From the NCBI GenBank assembly GCA_026225945.1, contig JAMJFZ010002884.1, forward strand, positions 2,232,001-2,296,000: DNA of 64,000 nt, read 5' to 3'. Numbering within the stretch: the stretch's first letter is position 1; the number at the start of each line of letters is the position of its first letter. The translations under genes were made by a program, and so were the position numbers. The stretch is from Cricetomys ansorgei (taxonomy: Eukaryota > Chordata > Mammalia > Rodentia > Nesomyidae). The notes below the pieces were generated by a model. That model was not told the DNA's origin. It ran no database searches and saw only the letters and a program-made list of their open reading frames with translations. Positions 56,885 to 64,000 of the stretch are shown one piece after another.

Positions 56885-57065
56885 ACACACACCCACACAC
56901 GGAGAAAAGATAGACATAAAATTTTCTAAAAGGAAGAGGGACCGATGGAAGGATGTAGGTATAGGTGATATATTCTCACTGTACAATGTACACTTGCATG
57001 AAATGTCTTGATATAGCATAGTACCATGCACAATGGATTTATACAATGAAAAATTTTTAAATGTT
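56645..57065 (+). mobile_element. L1 ORF2 end and 3' UTR fragment
   Basis: GGAATTTTTTGAGCCATAAAAAAG ... GAAAATGGATCCCACTGGAAATA ... AAGTCAGTCTCAGAATGACAAATATC is the end of ORF2, followed by a 3' UTR with a (TC)n tract at 56848-56884. Confidence 0.75.
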
Positions 57066-57744
57066 TTTGGCTTTTGTGTAATGCTCAACTTGTTATTTTT
57101 ACCTACCTTCTATTAATATATTATTTAGTTCTCACTACCTTATAACAACGGAATGAAAAAGGCCACAAATTGCTTTGAGGCTTCTTATTGCCATTGGACT
57201 TTGCTCCATTCTCCTTGGCTTGATATTTAAGATTATCAATGTCCAGGCTGCCCTTAATTCCTTCTAATATCCTCCTTTCCAGTAATGCTCACTCCACCTA
57301 ATTCTTTGCTTTCATGTTTTTGTTGGAAATATTCCTTCTGCCTTTATATATGTCTGCTTAGGGAAATACTATCATTCTTGAATGTTCAGCCCGTGAAACT
57401 GGCCTGGGTTTCTCACTCCAATCTTAAGGTTTATATTTCTCCTAGAGGATTTACCCTTGGCTAATATTGTAGATATCTATTTGGTATATTTTATATACTC
57501 TTTGTTGTTCTCATACTATAAATATCCTATCTCTTATATAGCTTTGCTTACAGTAGTTGATCAATAATAATTGCTTCCCAATGGTTTATGGTATAGAGAC
57601 TAATTTCAAGATTATAATATGTAATTATGGGAATGATAACTATTATAAATGCCATGCCTAAATTATCATTTCAGTTATAGAGTTTAAAAAAAAACTACAG
57701 GAATGACTTGAATTTTCTTCTCTCTCCTATTCTCCCTCTCTTTC
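57066..57744. other. No feature recognised
   Basis: A+T-rich. An old L2/MIR-type trace is possible but not supported. Confidence 0.4.
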
Positions 57745-57828
57745 TTTTGGCTTCTATGGGGATTGAACCTAGGATCTCATGTATGCTGTTCAACTGTTCT
57801 ACCACCAAGCCACATCCTCCAGCAGTAA
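57745..57828 (-). mobile_element. ID SINE
   Basis: GGGGATTGAACCTAGGATCTCATG ... CTACCACCAAGCCACATCCTCCAGC. Confidence 0.78.
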
Positions 57829-58483
57829 ATTTTCAAAGTTTAGAAAGTACAGTAGTGACTATATGACTTTTGGTAAAGAATGAGAGTACATTTCTTGCCT
57901 CCTGGATAATTGATCATGAATTTTCCTTAGGTCTGAGTATTTATTAAATACTTATCAGAATTCTATTAAGCTTGATGAAATTTAGACAATACTGTCAGCC
58001 ACAATTGTCAGTTTCTTTAAATGTTTGCTTTGATGGTTAGAAAATGAATTATATAATTTCTTAAAACCTTTGTAGTTTGTAGGATACCAAATGCCTGGGT
58101 CAATTCAGACAGGTGTATCAGTTTAATTTCTAAAATTCAAAAAGGACTTTGAATTTAACAAATGAAAAGGTAGGGACCAGGGAATAGTCACTGTGGTCCT
58201 GTATCTGTGAAAACTTCTCATAAAAAGCTTTCCAAATAGCAATGTTGTGGCTCTTTGAAAATTAATTAATAAATAATTAATGAATTGCACAGATAACAGG
58301 ATTTCTCCATGAAAATCCCTACACCATCTGAAAACAAAAACAAAAACAAAACAAAAAAGAACAATATTCCTATCTATTCTGGGGATCTGATTATCATGGA
58401 AAGATTTTTACAGAATTATTTTCATATCCTGCATTCTTTTCTGGAAATCATGGAAATCTAACTTAATTTCTAGCACTTGTAAA
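57829..58483. other. No feature recognised
   Basis: An (AAAAC)n-like run lies at 58333-58356. Otherwise nothing is recognised. Confidence 0.4.
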
Positions 58484-58511
58484 CGGTGATTGAAAGGCGG
58501 TGATTGAAAGG
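58484..58511 (+). repeat. Perfect 14-bp tandem duplication
   Basis: CGGTGATTGAAAGG occurs at 58484-58497 and again at 58498-58511. Confidence 0.95.
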
Positions 58512-58549
58512 CGTTGCTGGGTAAAGATAGATGTGAACAATAGGTGTAA

Positions 58550-58800
58550 AGGTGGGGGCTAGGAAAAGAAAGAGGAAAGGAAATTAGGACAGAACAGAAA
58601 GGGCAAGGATGGAGAGAGTGGAGAAAGATGGCCAAGGTTGGTGTAGATAGATAATGAGGGATGTGGGACAGAAGAGGTGGGAAGACATGAGATGTTGAGA
58701 CAAAGAGAAGGGAAAGATGTAGGAAAATTTTGGGAAAAGAGAGAGGAAGAAAAGAGAGAAGAGAATTTTGGAGAAAAGGGAAAAGAGAAAGATTAATATA
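58550..58800 (+). repeat. Polypurine tract, about 250 bp
   Basis: G and A dominate the plus strand with only scattered C and T. The minus-strand 219-codon open frame (58408-59067) runs across it and consists largely of Ser, Leu, Pro, Phe and His. That is composition, not a gene. Confidence 0.85.
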
Positions 58801-58884
58801 GTTAATTGGGAAGGTCAACATTAACTTAACTATCTGCTTTGCTTCACTTCTAAGGTAAATAAAAACACTCAAGAGGTCTACAAA

Positions 58885-58985
58885 ATCAGACTGACATTTA
58901 TTAAGCCAAACTTTATTGAGTGCCAATGAAATTCCAGGCACTAAGGCCAGTCCTGGGAATACAGAAATCAGTGTGATCTTAATTC
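58885..58985 (+). mobile_element. Old mammalian repeat fragment
   Basis: ACTTTATTGAGTGCCAATGAAATTCCAGGCACTAAGG ... GGGAATACAGAAATCAG resembles the same ancient sequence as 25225-25345. Confidence 0.4.
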
Positions 58986-59426
58986 TGTTTTGGTCATTGG
59001 GGTACCCCGTTGGGGTAGTTACTTTTTCTTTTAATGATAAAAGTTCTGAAAACAGTCCATAGGTCATTTTATAGTTTCTTGCATGATACCTGCCATATAA
59101 TTTCAGAGCTGAAATCCCAACCCATAATCAGGAAAGAAAAACAACCAATGGAACAATTCCGAAAAGCAAGTCCCAGCTGTTAATTGTCATCACTTTCAAG
59201 AGTGTTAACTCACTCTGTTTGCATGGATCTGCCTTATGAGGGAAAGGAAACTGGAGGGAGATTGGTACTGTTAGAGGAGTGAGTCCTTTTTCAATGATTG
59301 GTGACATAAAGTAATAAGCTTGTATCTTCTGCTGCAGATGGTGCCTGTGTGTTACACCTGCTGGCAAATAAAATTCATGCTCTCTTCGGCTTGAATAGCA
59401 TCATTGTACTTCTACATATTTCTTAC
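58986..59426. other. No feature recognised
   Basis: Repeat-poor. It lies just downstream of the candidate Sertm2 5' exon region on the minus strand. Confidence 0.35.
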
Positions 59427-59990
59427 CTTTCCTGAGTCACAGAATGAATGAGGTTGGCCATTTAAATAGCCCCTTTGAAGCTTGCACCGGCAGACAACTT
59501 GTTCAGGAGCATCTCTGGAGTATCTGGAAAATAGAAGGAAACCTTGAAACCTCCCACTGCCCAAAGAAACAGGACTGTGTCCAGGCAATGCATGCTTTCT
59601 CTTTCACCTTCCTGAAGAGTCAGCCTTTTCAGAAAGGCAGAAAAGCACCTTCAGTTAGTTACTTAAATCCCAGTTAGCACTTACGGTTTCAGAGTGCAGT
59701 TTCCGATGCCCGTTTCTTTTAAGCTACAAAGAGCACCGAGAAGTCTCTGGATGTGTGACTGCCCTCTTGGAATATTTGAATAGAAGCAGCAGCCCGAATT
59801 GGTTAAGTCTGTGATTCCTCCTTTGCAGGCAACAGTTTAGCGAATGTAGGAAAGGTGGCGATTCCACTCAGCTCAGCTCTGCCTGAGGGCTGGCTTGGAG
59901 CCCCAGAGGGAGGGAGGAGATAAGAGAGCAAAGTTTGTACAAGCCTTCCACTTTAACCCCTTCAAGCCTCCATCACTGAATCTGTGGGAT
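59427..59990 (-). other. Candidate 5' non-coding exon region upstream of Sertm2
   Basis: This repeat-free stretch contains two minus-strand splice-donor matches: AAAG|GTAAGA with the exon edge at 59427, and ACC|GTAAGT with the edge at 59685. A TATA-like motif lies just upstream at about 60008-60015. It sits 7 kb upstream of the Sertm2 CDS on the same strand, so it could be first-exon sequence. There is no coding potential. No transcript evidence is available. Confidence 0.3.
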
Positions 59991-60060
59991 TAGCTACGGC
60001 TTCCTCTGTTTATAGAAGCCTCTCCATGTGTCATTTAAGAGGATCAGATCTCTTGTTTAA
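59990..60060 (-). promoter_or_regulatory. Candidate TATA-containing promoter (minus strand)
   Basis: The minus strand reads TTCTATAAACAG around 60005-60016, a plausible TATA box. An A-rich GAGGGAG region and a TTATCT GATA-type motif lie downstream near 59910-59930. If used, transcription would start near 59975-59985 and head toward Sertm2. The assignment rests on motif and location only. Confidence 0.25.
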
Positions 60061-60425
60061 TTCAAGAGATTTTTTTCTCCCTCCAAGCTCTTACAGAAAA
60101 TATGGGCTTAGATTGGAAACATGCCAGGATGTGGTGGTATTTAAATAATTCCATCTTTACAAACAGAATGAATGCATGTGTATGTTTCTGGGCTTGAGAA
60201 ACTTCTTTTAGGCATCATGTTAATAAATTTAGTGTGACTATATTGTGGAAATTTAACAGCAGCCTATTACCAGTTAAGAGTAGAAAATCTTTGAAGAAAG
60301 AGTACGTGTTCCATCAGAAGTGAATCATCTACCTGTAATTTAAATACTCTATCTTGTATGTACTAAGAAATTAGCATTTCTTGAAGGCCAAATATGCATA
60401 AGCATTGAACATAACAAACTTAATT
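60061..60425. other. No feature recognised
   Basis: Upstream of the candidate promoter on the minus strand. No repeat or gene is seen. Confidence 0.35.
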
Positions 60426-60429
60426 TCCA

Positions 60430-60550
60430 AAGCCAGGTGTGATGGCAGCACTTGAGAGGTGAAGACAGGAAGGTCAAGAGTTCAAAGAGTTTACATAGTG
60501 AGTTTGAGCTATCCTGGGCTACCTGTCCCCACAAATAAAACCAAACCAAA
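60430..60550 (+). mobile_element. B1 SINE, diverged
   Basis: CCAGGTGTGATGGCAGCACTTGAGAGG ... GAGTTTGAGCTATCCTGGGCTACC. It starts the 226-codon open frame at 60459-61139, which is therefore not a gene. Confidence 0.8.
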
Positions 60551-60911
60551 GAAGTCAACATTGTGGTTTGGGCAATATGATCTTCCTTTTAATAACCAGA
60601 ACCTGAGATTCACAGAGAAAGTCTACAGTGTAAGTGAAAGAGAATGGAGCCAGCATTTGAAAACAAGGCAGGATAGTCCCAAGGGCTCTCCTCATTTCTC
60701 TGTAGTTGTGGTTTTTAACCTCTGTCAGACATGGATTTCTTTGAGAATTTTAATGAAAGTCTGGTTTGGAACAGTTGAATTTCTCAATGTCACTTCTCCA
60801 GTGTCATATTATCACCAATGCATCGTTTATCCAACAATACCTGGTCATCAAGAATTTCTATTTGGTAACAAAAATTACTTTATTAATCGCAATGTTTTTC
60901 TAATTTTAAGA
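60551..60911. other. No feature recognised
   Basis: Lies within a chance open frame. No recognised domain or repeat. Confidence 0.4.
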
Positions 60912-61008
60912 ATTACTGGGCTGGGCATGTGGCTCAGCAGTAGAGTACTTTTACAGTATGCCTGGGGGCCTAGGTTCGATTACCAGCACGGCAAAATATT
61001 AAATAAAA
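60912..61008 (+). mobile_element. ID SINE
   Basis: CTGGGCTGGGCATGTGGCTCAGCAGTAGAG ... CCTAGGTTCGATTACC, then an A-rich tail. Confidence 0.82.
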
Positions 61009-61489
61009 GACTACTCTTACTTTCTTTTTATTCTCACATTCTCCTTAACAATTCCAGATTTTATGTCTCCATTACCCATCATTCCAGTGGTTACAGTTGT
61101 TGGACATTTACTGGATATCCTAAATGCCTTGCTTACTAGCATGGCTTAAGAACTCCATCCTCAAACAGGTAGAGGGTGCTGGGATTTTTCTAACTGGAAC
61201 AATGTGCTTATGAGTAATGAAATGACAGGATAAAACTAGTACATTTTTTTTTCTGGAGAAGTGATTTTACATAAATATTTTGAAAAAATAATGGTTATAT
61301 AGTATGATTAAAATTCAAGTTTCCAGGAAGATAATAGATGTTCTACAGTAGATGAGAAATTCTGAAGCCAGATCATCATACACAAAATTTACAAGGAAAA
61401 TTCTCTAATAAATAAGCCTTGTTATAGAGGGGGTGGCAAAGGAATTTGTGGAAGAATTTCTTTGTGGAGGGCTATTGCCTTCTTTCACT

Positions 61490-61600
61490 CCATCACCCTT
61501 AGGAGCGATAGGGCTGGGGTGATGGTATTATCACTACTGTACCTCAAGTGCTCTCATTCTGAGGTACTGGTGGAAGAAGAGGTATTCTCAAGAGAGACAC
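61490..61600 (+). repeat. Unclassified repeat, copy 1
   Basis: GATAGGGCTGGGGT ... GTACCTCAAGTGC ... GAAGAGGTATTCT recurs at 62772-62875 in the same order. Confidence 0.45.
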
Positions 61601-61620
61601 TTTGCCCTTCTCTTCGGCTA

Positions 61621-61691
61621 ACAGGTGTGTAAGAGTCCAAGCTGGAAAATTAGTGTGCTTACCAGGTGTGCAAGAGAGTCCAGGCTTGAAA
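61621..61691 (+). repeat. Local tandem near-duplication
   Basis: AACAGGTGTGTAAGAGTCCAAGCTGGAAA is followed about 41 bases later by ACCAGGTGTGCAAGAGAGTCCAGGCTTGAAA. Confidence 0.75.
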
Positions 61692-61849
61692 CGGACCTGC
61701 CAAGAAAAGATCCTTCTCTAGCTTTAGGAAAGGAATGGACCTAGGAACAAAGAACTCTACTAAGCCTGGAATGGGTGGCCATTTTACACCAACAGAAAAC
61801 CGTTGAGATCGTTTTTACTTTCAAAAAATGGGAGAGCTTAAACAAGGTG

Positions 61850-61990
61850 AAGTAGCTCACGTCTCTGATACTAGTGCCTGAGAGGCTGACGCAGGCCTTG
61901 GGTTCTAAGCCAGCCTAGGATATTTAGTGAGTTTGAGACCAACCAGGTCTGTAGAGTGATTTTTTTTTTCTGAAAACAAAAAAACACCAA
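61850..61990 (+). mobile_element. B1 SINE, diverged
   Basis: GGTGAAGTAGCTCACGTCTCTGATACTAGTG ... GAGTTTGAGACCAACCAGG. Confidence 0.75.
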
Positions 61991-62445
61991 CAATAATAAC
62001 CCACCAACTAAACAAACAAACACAATGGAGATCTTTAAGATGGAATGCCAACCTGATTTTTCTCGTTTGGCCAGGTCTTGAGAAAAACCTATCAGTCTCT
62101 GCAACATAGAACCATGCGTCAGTTGGAGGATCCTGCGGCCTCAGTTGACTTCCTCCTCAGGAAAAAAATGGTTCAGGTGTTTCTAATCCAGGGAGTGTGG
62201 GTTGAATGCAGTTAAGAATATCTAGCAATGAACACAGCCCAACACAAAATTATATACTTACTTAAAACATTATGAGATTTTTAGCTTTTTTTTTTTTTGT
62301 TATTTGGTTGCCCAATTCTTGAACGTGAGCATTGTAAATGCCAACTCCATGTTGCACTGCCAAAAGGTTGGATAAGCCTGGACCATTAAACTGTATTATA
62401 ACTAATTTTATGTAGGTTGTGGCCTTTACTTCCTAGTTTTCTTTT
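61991..62445. other. No feature recognised
   Basis: A T-run lies at about 62288. No gene or repeat. Confidence 0.4.
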
Positions 62446-62449
62446 GTTG

Positions 62450-62604
62450 GGTTTTAAAAATAACACTTTATTAATTCTTTGAGAGTTTCATGGTGTACCT
62501 TGATCACAGTCATGCTTCCACTCCTTTCCCCAACTCCCCCAGAGACTCCTCTTCTACCCTAGTCACCATTCTGTGTCCTTGTTTTTTTTCCTTTAGAAGG
62601 CTTA
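62450..62604 (-). mobile_element. L1 3' end, reverse orientation
   Basis: ACACTTTATTAATTCTTTGAGAGTTTCATGG ... TTTCCCCAACTCCCCCAGAG is the complement of an L1 3' UTR end. Confidence 0.65.
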
Positions 62605-62742
62605 AAAAAACATACAAAAAACAGAGTCTCATAGCCCAGGCTGGCCTTAACATTGGTATGTAACAGAACTTGAACTTCTGACCCTCTACCTTCCTAGGGT
62701 TGGGATTACATGCTTGTGCCACTATGTCTGGCTTTTGTGGTA
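62605..62742 (-). mobile_element. B1 SINE, diverged
   Basis: ACAGAGTCTCATAGCCCAGGCTGGCC ... GGTTGGGATTACATGCTTGTGCC. Confidence 0.75.
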
Positions 62743-62771
62743 CCGGGGATGCTTTCACTTTACCTTCCATA

Positions 62772-62875
62772 AAAGTGATAGGGCCAGGGTACTAATACCT
62801 CCGGTACCTCAAGTGCAGCCAAATGACAGCACTCCCATGCTGAAGCACTGAGGGAAGAGGAGGTATTCTGCACAA
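62772..62875 (+). repeat. Unclassified repeat, copy 2
   Basis: GTGATAGGGCCAGGGT ... GGTACCTCAAGTGCAG ... AGAGGAGGTATTCT matches 61490-61600. Confidence 0.45.
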
Positions 62876-63654
62876 ACCTAGGGCTTTGTGCAGGATAGGT
62901 ACCATTTTACCAACTGATCAACAGCTGCAAATGGCACAGTGTGGTGCAAATTAGATTTCGTTCTCCCACGGTTTGCCAAAATTGCGAATACATCCACTTT
63001 TCTCAAGGTAGCAGGTAAGTACAGATGTGCTAGGTAACAATGGGAAAATAACTCACCAGAACTTGACATGTATTCCTTGCAACCAAGAAGCAGAGGATTA
63101 GAACTATAAGAGCCAATGTAGTTCTTACCAGGAAAGAGTTGATGGTGTTGGGGTTGTCTGTATTTGCTTACTTTGTCTGGACAGATCATATATAAGTGTT
63201 TCCTTGGAATCAAAGAGGGATTAACTCATACTGGACCCCAGGACATGGAAGCATCTGAGGGAGGGGTGGCAGGAATCCCAGCAACAGGAAGCTGTAGGTA
63301 ACTGCTGAATACTTCAGAATAGGAGTTGAAAACTAAGTAGAACTGTATCCCAGAACTCCCAGATTACAGAAGAGGGATTTTAAGTGACAGAAGACTTTGA
63401 GAAGCCCACAGAGACCTCAGTAGTGGGAAGCCATTTCATTAAGGGAGAAATGACCTCATTTTCTTTCCATGTTCTTACTTGTGAGGATTCAGACAGGAGT
63501 TGGCAAGTGGAAGAGAAAGGTAAAAATCATGCGTGCCCCATAAAGTCTGATATCATATTTCACCCTAATATCGCCTCCAAAGTAATTTGCTGTCTGAGGG
63601 CCTTAGTATGGGCAAGGGAAGAAGATCTTATCTGTAATAAGGACTGAAGAGATT
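62876..63654. other. No gene recognised
   Basis: Frames at 62878-63213 (minus) and 63384-63647 (plus) show no recognised domain. Confidence 0.4.
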
Positions 63655-63786
63655 TTTTCTTTTCCTTTCTTCCTTTCCTTTCTTCTTTTCCTTCATCTTT
63701 CTCTCTTTCTTTCTTTCTTTCTTTCTTTCTTTATTTATTTATTTATTTATTTATTTATGTATTTATTTATTTCTTCCTTTCTTTCT
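63655..63786 (+). repeat. (TTCC/TTTC)n then (TTTA)n tract
   Basis: Tetranucleotide runs of TTCC and TTTC pass into ATTT units at about 63731-63772 and back to TTCC. Confidence 0.95.
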
Positions 63787-63789
63787 GCC

Positions 63790-63903
63790 TTGTCTCATGT
63801 AGTTTATATTGACCTCAAAATTACTATCTTCCTGAGCCTGAGCCTGATCCTCCTCCAGCCTCTACCTCTCAAGTGCTGGGATTACAGGCCTGTGCCACCA
63901 GAA
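63790..63903 (-). mobile_element. B1 SINE fragment
   Basis: TTGACCTCAAAATTACTATC ... CAAGTGCTGGGATTACAGGCCTGTGCC. Confidence 0.75.
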
Positions 63904-64000
63904 CCAGTAAGAGTGAGGAATTTGATTAATCTCTTAGATGGGCTACATACTGATTGCTGAATCAAGATTATGTTTTGTCATTTAGTGTGGCTGTAGACTT

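Noticed and set aside
58408..59067. 219-codon minus-strand open frame, the second longest in the window
   Set aside because: It crosses the polypurine tract, and its Ser/Leu/Pro/Phe-rich sequence is a product of composition. No domain, and an old repeat fragment lies in it.
60459..61139. 226-codon plus-strand open frame, the longest in the window
   Set aside because: It begins inside a B1 SINE and passes through an ID SINE. There is no conserved domain.

Overview
This window reads as nuclear DNA of a muroid rodent. B1 (7SL-derived), ID, B2/B3 and B4 SINEs, Lx-type L1 3' ends, rodent ERVL/MaLR/ERVK LTRs, the rodent hAT element URR1, and older mammalian repeats (MIR, MER5A, L1M) all occur together. 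The SINE and L1 variants do not look like house-mouse consensus, and a cricetid (hamster, vole or deer mouse) seems likelier than Mus. That is a judgement from remembered family text, not a search. The sequence is A+T-rich and CpG-poor, and nearly all open frames are chance ORFs or lie inside repeats.

One real protein-coding gene is recognisable: Sertm2 on the minus strand, whose intact 89-codon single-pass membrane microprotein is encoded at 52285-52554. SERTM2 is X-linked in human (Xq23, formerly annotated as a long non-coding RNA), so the window is probably X-chromosomal. A good splice acceptor with a branch-point-like motif sits 105 bases upstream of its ATG. Candidate upstream exon and promoter signals on the same strand are seen at about 53332 and 59427-60015. 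Its 3' UTR probably runs down into the repeat-poor 49.8-52.3 kb stretch.

Layout: 0-5 kb holds SINEs, a MaLR LTR and a solo gammaretroviral-type LTR that split a B1. 5.4-8.1 kb is a 5'-truncated, frameshifted L1. 9.2-10.4 kb is an Lx-type L1 3' UTR split by a solo LTR. 10.7-20.9 kb mixes L1M, several LTR-like segments and a dense B1/B3 cluster with a Z-DNA-prone tract. 21.9-30.2 kb has a (CT)40 array, B4/B1/ID elements, a MIR split by a second copy of the 9.8 kb LTR, and a cluster of L1 3' ends in both orientations. 30.9-42.5 kb has ERVL-type LTRs, a nested LTR, a 598-bp ERVK-type solo LTR and two URR1 elements. 42.6-48.7 kb has more L1 3' ends and SINEs. 48.9-53.4 kb is the Sertm2 neighbourhood. 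53.6-64 kb has MER5A copies, L1 3' ends, a long polypurine tract, the candidate Sertm2 5' region and scattered SINEs.

No novel multi-gene system, CRISPR array, rRNA or functional tRNA gene is visible. The most informative content is the Sertm2 microprotein and a set of nested transposon insertions whose target-site duplications can be read directly.
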